This document shows, in pieces, positions 1-7,112 of a stretch of 64,000 nt of DNA. This DNA is from Polaribacter glomeratus (lineage in GTDB: Bacteria > Bacteroidota > Bacteroidia > Flavobacteriales > Flavobacteriaceae): the NCBI RefSeq assembly GCF_002954665.1, contig NZ_MSCM01000001.1, positions 2,192,290 to 2,256,289 of the forward strand. Reading direction: 5' to 3'. The position numbers were made by a program, and so were the translations under genes. Numbering within the stretch: position 1 is the first letter of the stretch; the number at the start of each line of letters is the position of its first letter. A model generated the notes under the pieces. It had not been told where the DNA came from, ran no database searches, and saw only the letters and a list, made by a program, of their open reading frames with translations.

Positions 1-234
1 ACCTTACGTTGGTTTAGCAATGAATACTACAACGTCTCAAAGAAGGAAAAAATAGGCACTTATAAGTATGTAGATTTAAGATACCCAACGCTAAATCCGG
101 AAGATCCTAATACGTCTATCTTTAACTTTACAATTTTTAATAAAGATAATGAATGGGATATTTTACCTTTTGACGGAACAAGACCAAGCAAAGAAGATTT
201 TACGAAGTTTATAGAACGAATTAAAGGAATTTAG
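1..234 (+). CDS. C-terminal part of a probable membrane-bound metal-dependent hydrolase
   Basis: An open frame runs from the first base of the window to a TAG at 232-234, giving the last 77 residues of a protein whose start lies outside. The visible part begins TLRWFSNEYYNVSKKEK and contains YKYVDLRYP, which resembles the conserved C-terminal region (RWFS...YY.V....DLR) of Bacteroidota YdjM/DUF457-type membrane-bound metal-dependent hydrolases. That match is from memory and rests on a short segment, so the family is tentative. It is convergent with the marC-like gene, and the two share a bidirectional terminator at 300-332. Nothing suggests the gene is broken. Confidence 0.5.
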   Translation, partial: TLRWFSNEYYNVSKKEKIGTYKYVDLRYPTLNPEDPNTSIFNFTIFNKDNEWDILPFDGTRPSKEDFTKFIERIKGI

Positions 235-299
235 AGATTTTATCGTCTAAAACCTACTAAAAAAAACTTCTATTTAAAGGATGTTTATTTCAAAAAAAA

Positions 300-332
300 A
301 ATCCAACTTTACTAAAAATATAAAGTTGGATT
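300..332. terminator. Bidirectional intrinsic terminator
   Basis: A perfect 12-bp inverted repeat, AATCCAACTTTA / TAAAGTTGGATT, with a 9-base loop. It has an A-run on the left and a short A-run on the right, so it gives a U-tract for transcripts from either side. It lies between convergent genes. Confidence 0.8.
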
Positions 333-349
333 AAAAAATATTGGGGAAT

Positions 350-988
350 TTAAATACTTCTTAAAATGTCTAATAAGATTGGTTTTAATCCGGTAAAGAA
401 AAATTCTACAGCAATAACCATTACAATTAAACCCATTAAACGCATCATTACGTTAATACCTGTTTGACCTAAAATTTTCATAATTTTAGACGAACTATAC
501 AGAATAAGGTAGGTTAATAAAATAACCACAAAAGCTGCAAAAATTAACACTACTTTTTTTTCGATAGAATCTGCATCTTCCATCATTACAATTGCATTTG
601 TTAATGCTCCTGGACCACAAATCATTGGTATTGCTAAGGGTGTAACAGAAATATCATTTACATACGTTTTAATTTCTGATTCTTTTAATTTTACTTTTCC
701 TAGTCTTGCCTGTAACATATCCATTCCCATTAAAAAGAAAATTACACCACCAACAACTCTAAAACTATTTACAGAAATTCCGAAAAAATTAAATAAAACC
801 TGACCCGAAAACGCAAAAATAATAATTGTTATAAAACTAACAATCGATGCTTTTTTAGCTGTTTTTGTTCTATGACTTTGATCTAAATCGGCGGTCATCG
901 TCATAAAAATTGGCATTGTTCCAAATGGATTTATCAACGTAAAAAAAGACGTAAAAGATAAAATTCCGAATGCAATAACTTCATTCAT
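350..988 (-). CDS. MarC family integral membrane protein
   Basis: A 212-residue polytopic inner-membrane protein of the MarC (UPF0056, YchE/YhgN) family. The N-terminus MNEVIAFGILSFTSFFTLINPFGTMPIF carries the conserved NPFG.MPIF signature of the family, followed by about six hydrophobic segments and the mid-protein LAIPMICGPGA motif, all typical. Length matches the family. The transported substrate, if any, is unknown; the old link of MarC to multiple antibiotic resistance is not supported for the family. It starts 6 bp after the stop of the upstream methionine gamma-lyase-like gene on the same strand, so the two are probably co-transcribed and may both fall under Lrp control. Confidence 0.85.
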   Translation of the reverse strand: MNEVIAFGILSFTSFFTLINPFGTMPIFMTMTADLDQSHRTKTAKKASIVSFITIIIFAFSGQVLFNFFGISVNSFRVVGGVIFFLMGMDMLQARLGKVKLKESEIKTYVNDISVTPLAIPMICGPGALTNAIVMMEDADSIEKKVVLIFAAFVVILLTYLILYSSSKIMKILGQTGINVMMRLMGLIVMVIAVEFFFTGLKPILLDILRSI

Positions 989-994
989 AAAAAT

Positions 995-2200
995 CTATTT
1001 TTTTAAAACACCAACCTCAATCATGCATGCTTTCATAATTTGATACGTTCTTGCAATATCATTATCTAAACCAATAGAAAAACGAATTAATCCATCTGTA
1101 AGACCCATTTCTTTCTGCTCTTCTACCGGTATTTCTGATGATGTAGAACTTCCTGGAGCAGAGAATAATGTTTTGTAAAAACCTAAGCTCACTGCTAAAT
1201 ATCCTAAATTTTTGTGTTGCATTAATTCCATTAATTCATTCGCTTTTTCTAGAGAACCTGCATCAATAGTAAGCATTCCTCCAAAACCATATTCTGCATT
1301 CATCATGCTTTTAAAAAGTTGATGAGAAGGATGAGATTCTAAACCTGGATACACTGTTATTAAGCCATCTGCTTGAAACTTATCCGCTAAATAAGCAGCA
1401 TTAAAACTGTGCTGTTTCATTCTGATGTGTAAAGTTCTCAAGTTTTTTAAGATAGATGAAGCTCTCAAGCTATCCATTGTAGAACCTAACAACATAGATG
1501 CGCCATCATTTACACTACGTAACTCATTGATGAAGTCTTGCGTGCCACAAACTACGCCTCCAACGGTATCCGAAGAACCATTTATAAATTTTGTTAAACT
1601 ATGGCAAACAACGTCTGCTCCTAATTTTGCTGGTGAAATTGATAATGGAGAAAATGTATTATCAACCACTAATTTTAAGTTGTATTTTTTAGCTAAAGCC
1701 GATAAACCTTTAATGTCTGCAACCTCTAACAAGGGATTACTGACAGATTCGCAATATAATATTTTAGTATTTTTTGTAATAGCTGCTTCTACAACATCTA
1801 ATTTTGTGATGTCTACGAATGTAGTTTTAATACCTAATCTTGGTGTAAAATTTTTCAAGAATGCATAGGTGCCTCCGTAAATAGTTCTACTAGAAACAAT
1901 ATGATCTCCTGTACCACATATTTGCAATAAAACAGGAGTAATTGCGCCCATTCCAGAAGCTGCAACATTTGCCGTTTCTGTGCCTTCCATAGCGGCTAAA
2001 GCTTTTCCTAAATATAAGTTACTTGGTGTTGAATGACGTGAGTATAAATAACAGCCATCTGCATTCCCTTCAAAAGTATCAAACATTGTTTTTGCTGATA
2101 AAAAGGTATAGGTTGATGAATCTGAAATTGAAGGGTTTACGCCTCCAAATTCACCAAAATATTGTAAGTCTTGAATATTATCTGCTGGGTTAAAGCTCAT
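995..2200 (-). CDS. Cys/Met-metabolism PLP enzyme, methionine gamma-lyase-like
   Basis: A 401-residue fold-type I PLP enzyme of the Cys/Met metabolism family (cystathionine gamma-synthase, methionine gamma-lyase, O-acetylhomoserine sulfhydrylase). The active-site block CHSLTKFINGSSD places the Schiff-base lysine at residue 204. The YSRHSTPSN segment near residue 54 is the phosphate-binding YxR region from the neighbouring subunit, and ASGMGAI near residue 82 is the PLP-ring loop. Family membership is clear but the exact reaction is not. I favour methionine gamma-lyase (methionine to methanethiol, ammonia and 2-oxobutyrate) because a divergent Lrp/AsnC regulator sits beside it, as in known mdeR-mdeA loci. 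Downstream on the same strand is the MarC gene. Confidence 0.7.
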   Translation of the reverse strand: MSFNPADNIQDLQYFGEFGGVNPSISDSSTYTFLSAKTMFDTFEGNADGCYLYSRHSTPSNLYLGKALAAMEGTETANVAASGMGAITPVLLQICGTGDHIVSSRTIYGGTYAFLKNFTPRLGIKTTFVDITKLDVVEAAITKNTKILYCESVSNPLLEVADIKGLSALAKKYNLKLVVDNTFSPLSISPAKLGADVVCHSLTKFINGSSDTVGGVVCGTQDFINELRSVNDGASMLLGSTMDSLRASSILKNLRTLHIRMKQHSFNAAYLADKFQADGLITVYPGLESHPSHQLFKSMMNAEYGFGGMLTIDAGSLEKANELMELMQHKNLGYLAVSLGFYKTLFSAPGSSTSSEIPVEEQKEMGLTDGLIRFSIGLDNDIARTYQIMKACMIEVGVLKK

Positions 2201-2301
2201 AAGTAGTAGTTTTAAATTTATAACAAATCAACAACTAAATAGAATTTATATCAACCTAATAGAAGATATATAGATTATTTTCCTAAATTTGACATATATA
2301 C

Positions 2302-2316
2302 TAGTTTTAAAAACTA
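2302..2316. promoter_or_regulatory. Perfect 15-bp palindrome, candidate Lrp-type operator
   Basis: TAGTTTT-A-AAAACTA is a perfect inverted repeat in the 158-bp divergent gap between the PLP lyase and its Lrp/AsnC regulator, 42 bp before the regulator start. AT-rich palindromes of about 15 bp are typical Lrp-family sites. Function is inferred from position. Confidence 0.4.
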
Positions 2317-2358
2317 ACAACAATTCATTAAAAATCATTTTTTAGATAATTTTTAAGT

Positions 2359-2817
2359 ATGCAATTAGATTCTACCGACAAAAACCTCATCAATTTACTG
2401 CAAAATGATAGTAAACAAACTACTAAAAAACTGTCTTTACAACTAAATTTATCTGTAACTGCTGTTTATGAGCGTATTAAAAAATTAGAAAATCAAAAAG
2501 TGATTGCTAAATACGTGGCTATTATCAATAAAAATAAAATTGAAAAATCTTTTTTAGTTTTTTGTCATTTAAAACTCATTCAACATTCTAGAGAATATGT
2601 AACCACTTTTGAGCGTGAAATTATAAAACTTGAGGAAGTTTCTGAATGCTTCCACGTAAGTGGTGATTTTGATTATATTTTAAAAATCTATGTAAAAGAC
2701 ATGGAAGAATATAGAAATTTTATGGTTTCTAAATTAACTGCCATTAAATATATTGGCAGTACACATAGTATTTTTGCCATAGAGCAAGTAAAAAACACAA
2801 CTGCAATTAATTTGTAA
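2359..2817 (+). CDS. Lrp/AsnC family transcriptional regulator
   Basis: A 152-residue Lrp/AsnC regulator. The N-terminal AsnC-type helix-turn-helix spans about residues 3-60 (LDSTDKNLINLLQNDSK..., LSVTAVYERIKKLE). The C-terminal RAM/AsnC ligand-binding domain spans about 65-145 and includes the typical CFHVSGDFDYILKIYV block that forms the effector pocket at the dimer interface. Length is standard. It is divergent from the methionine gamma-lyase-like gene and ends at a strong hairpin, so it is a single-gene unit. It probably senses methionine or another amino acid and controls its divergent neighbour and itself; the effector cannot be read from the sequence. Confidence 0.9.
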   Translation: MQLDSTDKNLINLLQNDSKQTTKKLSLQLNLSVTAVYERIKKLENQKVIAKYVAIINKNKIEKSFLVFCHLKLIQHSREYVTTFEREIIKLEEVSECFHVSGDFDYILKIYVKDMEEYRNFMVSKLTAIKYIGSTHSIFAIEQVKNTTAINL

Positions 2818-2823
2818 ATAAAA

Positions 2824-2849
2824 AAACCCAAAACAAAAGTTTTGGGTTT
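2824..2849. terminator. Bidirectional intrinsic terminator
   Basis: AAACCCAAAAC (2824-2834), a four-A loop, then GTTTTGGGTTT (2839-2849), flanked by A-runs. It sits between the convergent Lrp gene and the small CDGSH gene and can serve both. Confidence 0.8.
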
Positions 2850-2884
2850 AAATAAAAAGTTAATGCTAAATAATAGTTTTTTAA

Positions 2885-2974
2885 CTACTTATTTAAATGT
2901 GATCCATCACAATTACCATTTGCATCTTGTGTATTTCCACATCCGCAAGGTCTATCAGCTTTATTAGATTTCAT
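2885..2974 (-). CDS. 29-residue CDGSH-type iron-sulfur mini-protein
   Basis: A very small gene: ATG at 2972-2974, TAG at 2885-2887, 29 residues. The core CGCGNTQDANGNCDGSH carries C-x-C, a Thr, and the CDGSH ending, that is, the three Cys and one His that bind a 2Fe-2S cluster in mitoNEET-type CDGSH proteins. Two things differ from the classic pattern: one extra residue lies before the final Cys, and the usual Pro is replaced by Asn-Gly. The rest is a short charged tail on each side, so almost the whole protein is the cluster-binding motif. It starts 47 bp after the yceI-like gene on the same strand and ends at the shared terminator, so it is probably the last gene of that transcript. The motif makes a real gene very likely; whether it binds a cluster is inference. 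Confidence 0.75.
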   Translation of the reverse strand: MKSNKADRPCGCGNTQDANGNCDGSHLNK

Positions 2975-3021
2975 GTTTTTATAATTTTAAATTAGTAAAC
3001 TTTTATTTTCTTTTAGGATAC

Positions 3022-3663
3022 TTACGCCTTTGTTTTAACAACAAAAGACATTTCCATAATATCATCAATAAATTTATCTTTTAAGTTGTCAAAGAAAGAT
3101 TTTGAACCATATCTTACATTAAAATCTGTTCTGTTAATGTTAAAAGTGTCACTTTTAAAAGTAGTTACACCTGCTTTTGTAGAAATTGTAGCTGGTATTG
3201 TAATACTTTTTGTAACATCTTTAATTTTTAAATTTCCTGTAACTGCTAATTTTCCGTCTTCATTTTCTTCTACATTTGTAATTACAAATTTTGAAGTAGG
3301 GAATTTAGCCACATCAAAAAAGTCTTCTGACTTTAAATGACCTTCAATTTTGCCCGCTCCATCAGTTCCTTTCATATCAACATTTGCAATTGTGCTCATA
3401 TTAATAATAAATTCTCCTTCAACTAACTCATTCTTTTCAATAACTAAACTTCCGCTTTTTAAAGAAACCACTCCGTCATGAGAACCTAAAGGTTTTGTTC
3501 CTTTCCAGTTTAAAACAGATGTTGCTATATCAACGTTATACTTTTCTGCTGCAATAGCTTCAAATTCTACAACTTCATTTACTGCTAATTTTTCTTTTTT
3601 CTCAGTCTTACATGCAGTTAAAACGGATGCAACTAATACTAACGATAGGATTATTTTTTTCAT
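3022..3663 (-). CDS. YceI family lipoprotein
   Basis: A 213-residue protein with a lipoprotein signal: hydrophobic MKKIILSLVLVASVLTAC with the lipobox LTAC, so lipidation is expected at Cys18. The mature part matches the YceI-like lipocalin-fold domain (about residues 40-213), including VLNWKGTKPLGSHDGVVSLKSG, the GAGKIEGHLKSEDFFDVAKFPTSKF block, and the TDFNVRYGS segment. YceI proteins bind isoprenoid or other amphipathic ligands in a beta-barrel; the ligand here is unknown. The next gene downstream encodes the CDGSH mini-protein. A TACATTTG box lies 41 bp upstream of the start. Confidence 0.88.
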   Translation of the reverse strand: MKKIILSLVLVASVLTACKTEKKEKLAVNEVVEFEAIAAEKYNVDIATSVLNWKGTKPLGSHDGVVSLKSGSLVIEKNELVEGEFIINMSTIANVDMKGTDGAGKIEGHLKSEDFFDVAKFPTSKFVITNVEENEDGKLAVTGNLKIKDVTKSITIPATISTKAGVTTFKSDTFNINRTDFNVRYGSKSFFDNLKDKFIDDIMEMSFVVKTKA

Positions 3664-3703
3664 TTTTTATTAAATTTAGATTAATATCTTATTATTTACA
3701 GTG

Positions 3704-3711
3704 CAAATGTA
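3704..3711 (-). promoter_or_regulatory. Bacteroidota -7 box upstream of the yceI-like gene
   Basis: TACATTTG on the minus strand fits the Bacteroidota -7 consensus TAnnTTTG and lies about 41 bp before the yceI start. No convincing -33 TTG is seen at the right distance, so confidence is low. Confidence 0.35.
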
Positions 3712-3742
3712 CGTTTATTTTATTTCCCTTGGAAAATAAATT

Positions 3743-4456
3743 TTACTTTTTTATAATTTCATTAATTACAAAAGCTGCTGCTTGCAAACCAAAAGCAGCA
3801 GGCATATAGCTAATTGTGCCATAAAATGATTTCTTAAAATTTTTGCCATCAGTCATTTTTAGACTTTCTGCTATTTGAAATTCTTCTGAATACACCGCTT
3901 TTACACCCTTATCTACATTACGTTCTTTTAATCTTTTGCGAACAGTTCTGGCCATTGTGCAATTTTTAGTTTGCGAAATATCTTTAATCTTAATTTTGGT
4001 TGCATCTAATTTACCTCCTGCGCCCATCGAAGAAATTATTTTTACTTTTTTTCTTCGAGCTGCCACTATTAAATTAATTTTTGGCGTAATGCTATCGATA
4101 CAATCCAATACATAGTCAAATTCTTCGGATACAATTTCATACGCCCTTTCAGGGGATAAAAATTCTTCTAAAACCGTTAACTCAATTGCTGAATTAATAT
4201 CTTTTAACCTACTTGCTAAAACTTGTGCTTTCGATTTACCTATTGTGGAATCGAGTGCCGTTAATTGTCTGTTTTTATTCGTGATATCAAAAACATCGCC
4301 GTCTACAAGTGTTATTTTATTTACACCTGCTCTAGCAATAAATTCGGCAGCAAAAGAACCTACACCGCCCAAACCAACAATTAAAATATTAGCATTTGTT
4401 AGTTTTTCTAATCCTTCTTTTTGAACTAATAATTCTGTGCGTTCTAACCAACTCAT
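3743..4456 (-). CDS. tcdA: tRNA threonylcarbamoyladenosine dehydratase (TcdA/CsdL)
   Basis: A 237-residue E1-like (ThiF/MoeB superfamily) enzyme. The ATP-binding loop VGLGGVGS (residues 27-34), the VDGDVFDITNKNRQL segment with the adenylate-contacting Asp and Arg, and the C-terminal YGTISYMPAAFGLQAAA block are characteristic of TcdA. TcdA cyclises threonylcarbamoyladenosine (t6A37) to ct6A in ANN-decoding tRNAs using ATP. Its start overlaps the tatD stop by four bases, so translation is coupled and it ends the rsgA-dtd-tatD-tcdA run. The sulfur-accepting partner genes csdA/csdE are not in the window. Confidence 0.85.
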   Translation of the reverse strand: MSWLERTELLVQKEGLEKLTNANILIVGLGGVGSFAAEFIARAGVNKITLVDGDVFDITNKNRQLTALDSTIGKSKAQVLASRLKDINSAIELTVLEEFLSPERAYEIVSEEFDYVLDCIDSITPKINLIVAARRKKVKIISSMGAGGKLDATKIKIKDISQTKNCTMARTVRKRLKERNVDKGVKAVYSEEFQIAESLKMTDGKNFKKSFYGTISYMPAAFGLQAAAFVINEIIKK

Positions 4457-5097
4457 TGTATAAATATTCTTTTAAAATTCTGATGAATTGCAGCCTGCAA
4501 ATCTTTTAAACTACTATTTTTTATTTCTGATGCTTTCTGATAAATTTCTTGAATCTCAATATCTGAAGCATCTGTTTCTAATAAAAGTGATGAAATTGGC
4601 AATTCTAAAAACACTTCTTGTAATTTTTTATTTTTTATAATTGCCGAACCAAAAGAAAGAATTATTCCGTTTTTAAGGAAGCTTTCTGCAAGTTGTTTGT
4701 TTTTATTGAATCCGTGTAAAATCCAAACTTGCGTGGGTTTTACTTCTTTTTTGATTTCAATAATTTCTTGATATGCTTTTACACAATGAATAATTAGTGG
4801 CTTTTTATATTTTTCTGAGATTTGAATTTGTTTTTTAAAGACTTCTCTTTGAAGTTCAAAATCAACAGCAATTAATTTATCTAAACCACATTCTCCCAAT
4901 GCAAAACAATTTTTACCCTGAAGTTTATTTTCTACAAATACTAATTCTTCTTCAATTTTATCAATAGTAAGATACCAAGGATGAATTCCGATTGAAAAAG
5001 GTTGCGTAAAATCTAATGAATTCGGATACGTATTTAGGATTGAAAACACATTTTTATCCAAAGAAAAACTATGCGTATGAACATCAAAAAAATCCAT
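4453..5097 (-). CDS. TatD family deoxyribonuclease/hydrolase
   Basis: A 214-residue TatD-family metal-dependent hydrolase with a TIM-barrel fold. Metal ligands expected for the family are present: DVHTH at residues 5-9, Glu in LGECGLD, His in LIIHCVKA, His in WILHGF, and Asp in LLLETDASD. It is shorter than the usual ~255-260 residues, a compact form often seen in Flavobacteria. TatD enzymes are 3'-5' exonucleases acting on damaged DNA or RNA; the substrate here is not known. It lies between dtd and tcdA with minimal spacing, in a cluster of translation-quality and tRNA genes. Confidence 0.82.
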   Translation of the reverse strand: MDFFDVHTHSFSLDKNVFSILNTYPNSLDFTQPFSIGIHPWYLTIDKIEEELVFVENKLQGKNCFALGECGLDKLIAVDFELQREVFKKQIQISEKYKKPLIIHCVKAYQEIIEIKKEVKPTQVWILHGFNKNKQLAESFLKNGIILSFGSAIIKNKKLQEVFLELPISSLLLETDASDIEIQEIYQKASEIKNSSLKDLQAAIHQNFKRIFIQ

Positions 5098-5103
5098 AAA
5101 AAA

Positions 5104-5559
5104 TCACTCTTTATTCTTAGAATCGATAATAATTGTAACCGGTCCGTCATTTATGAGCGCTACTTTCATATCTGCGCCAAATTGCCCCGTTTGTACTTTT
5201 TTGCTTACTTCTTTTTCTAAAGTTTGTACAAAATTTTCATACAAAGGAATGGCAATAACCGACTTTGCAGCTTTTATATAACTCGGTCTGTTTCCTTTTT
5301 TGGTGGATGCTTGCAACGTAAACTGACTCACTACAATAACTTCGCCATCAATATCTAACAGTGAGGTATTCATCACTTCATTTTCATCATTAAAAATGCG
5401 AAGATTTGCAACTTTTCTTACTAAGAAATCAATATCATCTTGTGTATCATCGTCCACAATTCCTAAAAGAATCAACAATCCTTTTTTGATAGACGCTACT
5501 TCTTCTAGTTCATTAATGGTAACACTGGCTTCAGAAACTCTTTGAATTACTATTTTCAT
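5104..5559 (-). CDS. dtd: D-aminoacyl-tRNA deacylase
   Basis: A 151-residue DTD. It hydrolyses D-amino acids (and glycine on tRNA-Ala) from mischarged tRNAs in the cytoplasm. Both active-site signatures of the family are present: SQFTLQA near residue 81 and the NDGPVT cross-subunit motif near residue 138, where the Gly-cisPro pair excludes L-amino acids. The N-terminus MKIVIQRVSEASVTI is typical and fixes the start. Length is standard. It is three bases after rsgA and six before tatD, so it is co-transcribed with both. Confidence 0.95.
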   Translation of the reverse strand: MKIVIQRVSEASVTINELEEVASIKKGLLILLGIVDDDTQDDIDFLVRKVANLRIFNDENEVMNTSLLDIDGEVIVVSQFTLQASTKKGNRPSYIKAAKSVIAIPLYENFVQTLEKEVSKKVQTGQFGADMKVALINDGPVTIIIDSKNKE

Positions 5560-5562
5560 TCC

Positions 5563-6531
5563 TTATTCAAAATCTTCTTCTCCGTCCCAAATATCTGTTC
5601 TATAATGTTCAGATTCTTCTTCTCCGTTTAAAATTTGAAGATAACTTTTATATCTAGACCAAGAGATTTCGTCTTTTTCTAACGCATCTTTTACAGCACA
5701 ATGTGGTTCTTTTGTATGGATACAATTATTGAATTTACAATCTTGTTTTAAAGCAAAAAACTCTGGAAAATAATCTCCTAATTCGTATTTATCGATGTCT
5801 ACAATTCCGAATCCTTTAATTCCCGGTGTGTCAATAATTCTTGCATCAAAACTTAAATCAAACATTTCTGCAAATGTTGTAGTGTGTTGACCTTGTTTGT
5901 GTTGTTCAGAAATTTGTTTGGTTTTTAAGTTTAAGGTTGGTTCAATTGCATTTACTAAAGTTGATTTCCCTACTCCAGAATGACCAACAAACATAGATGT
6001 TTTACCAGTCATTAATTCTTTAATGGTGTCTACGTTTTTATTTTCTGTTGATGAAACTTCCACACAAGTATACCCAATCTTTTCGTAAATATCTTTTAAG
6101 TATAAAACGGCTGCTCTTTGCTCAAGTTCATACGAATCTATTTTATTAAAAACCAAAATAGTTTCAATTCGGTAGGCTCTTGTAGAAACTAAAAAGCGAT
6201 CAATAAAAGCAGGAAATGTTGGTGGATTGTCAATAGTAATTAGTAAAAAAACCTGGTCTATATTAGATGCAATAATGTGTATTTGTTTAGACAGGTTTAC
6301 AGATTTTCTGACGATGAAATTATCTCTGTCTAAAATCTTTTTAATTACACCTGTTTCTTCGTCTCCCTTTTTTTCTAAATCGAACACAACTTTATCACCA
6401 ACCGCAATGGGATTAGTGCTTCTGATGCCTTCAATTCTGAATTTACCTTTCATTCTACATTTATGAAACTCACCATCTTTCGATTTAACGTGATACCAAC
6501 TTCCTGTAGATTTGTATACAATTCCTGTCAT
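5563..6531 (-). CDS. rsgA: Ribosome small-subunit-dependent GTPase RsgA
   Basis: A 322-residue circularly permuted GTPase that acts late in 30S subunit maturation. The order of motifs is the permuted one: N-terminal OB-fold (about 1-70), G4 NKIDSYE, G1 VGHSGVGKSTL, then G3 DTPGIKGFG. The C-terminal zinc finger shows C-x4-C-x-H-x5-C in CKFNNCIHTKEPHC. Length and motif order are standard. It is the first gene of the rsgA-dtd-tatD-tcdA run; no clear promoter is seen in the AT-rich gap upstream, which is full of repeat-like sequence. Confidence 0.95.
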   Translation of the reverse strand: MTGIVYKSTGSWYHVKSKDGEFHKCRMKGKFRIEGIRSTNPIAVGDKVVFDLEKKGDEETGVIKKILDRDNFIVRKSVNLSKQIHIIASNIDQVFLLITIDNPPTFPAFIDRFLVSTRAYRIETILVFNKIDSYELEQRAAVLYLKDIYEKIGYTCVEVSSTENKNVDTIKELMTGKTSMFVGHSGVGKSTLVNAIEPTLNLKTKQISEQHKQGQHTTTFAEMFDLSFDARIIDTPGIKGFGIVDIDKYELGDYFPEFFALKQDCKFNNCIHTKEPHCAVKDALEKDEISWSRYKSYLQILNGEEESEHYRTDIWDGEEDFE

Positions 6532-6609
6532 TGCTACAAAGATGCTGAATTAAAATTGATTTATGAAAAAATGCTTTAAAATTGGGACAAATTATTGCAT
6601 TAAAAAATA

Positions 6610-6656
6610 ACTTCTCGATACAAAATTTCTGAAAAATAAATTTCACTCGAAGTGAT
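6610..6656. repeat. Degenerate palindromic repeat with TCGA core
   Basis: ACTTCTCGATACAAAATTT (6610-6628) faces AAATTTCACTCGAAGTGAT (6638-6656) as an imperfect inverted repeat. It resembles short TCTCGA...TCGAGA intergenic repeats common in flavobacterial genomes. It lies in the 581-bp gap between rsgA and the DAHPS-CM gene. Confidence 0.4.
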
Positions 6657-6837
6657 AATCTAAAAAAAACGCATAGAAATGAGCCATTATTTTTTTTTAC
6701 CACATCGAAACATCAAAAACATCGTTTTTGGATGATAATTAAACCTCAAAGGTTTTGAGTAAAATATCCTTCAAATTTTTAAAACCGAAGGGATTTGGAT
6801 GTTCGAATACTAATTTTAAAAAATTATCTAATTAAAG

Positions 6838-7013
6838 TTAGCGATTCGCGTTAAGGATTGAGTGGCCTGTTTGAGCTCTTTTTATGCTTTACTCGATTCA
6901 ATATCTTTTGTAATCAATAAATTGCTTTTGAATATTTACAGACGCTGGAATAAATTCAGCATAAAAAAGCGAGTAACGAAAGCCTGACCAAGCTTTTTTG
7001 CTTGGGAACGCCC
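6838..7013 (+). repeat. Dispersed flavobacterial repeat, copy 1 (possible structured RNA)
   Basis: A roughly 176-bp element with ordered blocks TTAGCGATT, CTTTTTATGC, a central AT-rich part, GCATAAAAAAG, GCGAG, and an ending ACCAAGC...GCTTGGGAACGCCC hairpin. The same block order occurs in opposite orientation at 49366-49513. CTTTTTATGC/GCATAAAAAG can pair across the centre. It occupies much of the non-coding gap at 6532-7112. It may be a flavobacterial ncRNA family such as Rfam Flavo-1 or a REP-like element; I cannot decide between these by eye. Confidence 0.55.
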
Positions 7014-7019
7014 AAAAAA

Positions 7020-7052
7020 AATACCTTCAAATTTTAAAAACTTGAAGGTATT
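7020..7052 (-). terminator. Terminator of the aromatic amino acid operon
   Basis: On the minus strand AATACCTTCAA, an 11-base loop, TTGAAGGTATT, followed by a long T-run. It lies about 60 bp after the DAHPS-CM stop and closes the pheA-aminotransferase-tyrA-DAHPS operon. Confidence 0.85.
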
Positions 7053-7112
7053 TTATATAAATATTTATAACAGATACTGAAACAAGTTCAGCATACTAAT
7101 CTTACCAGATTA

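Noticed and set aside
1425..1868. 147-residue open frame on the plus strand inside the PLP lyase gene
   Set aside because: It is antisense to a well-supported gene, has no family features and no promoter; a shadow frame. The same applies to the other frames embedded in long genes (for example 3086-3340, 8324-8551, 16317-16613, 48586-48834, 58890-59129, 62198-62452).
6485..6703. 72-residue frame overlapping the start of rsgA
   Set aside because: It overlaps the rsgA 5' end in another frame, continues into repeat-rich sequence and has no coding features.
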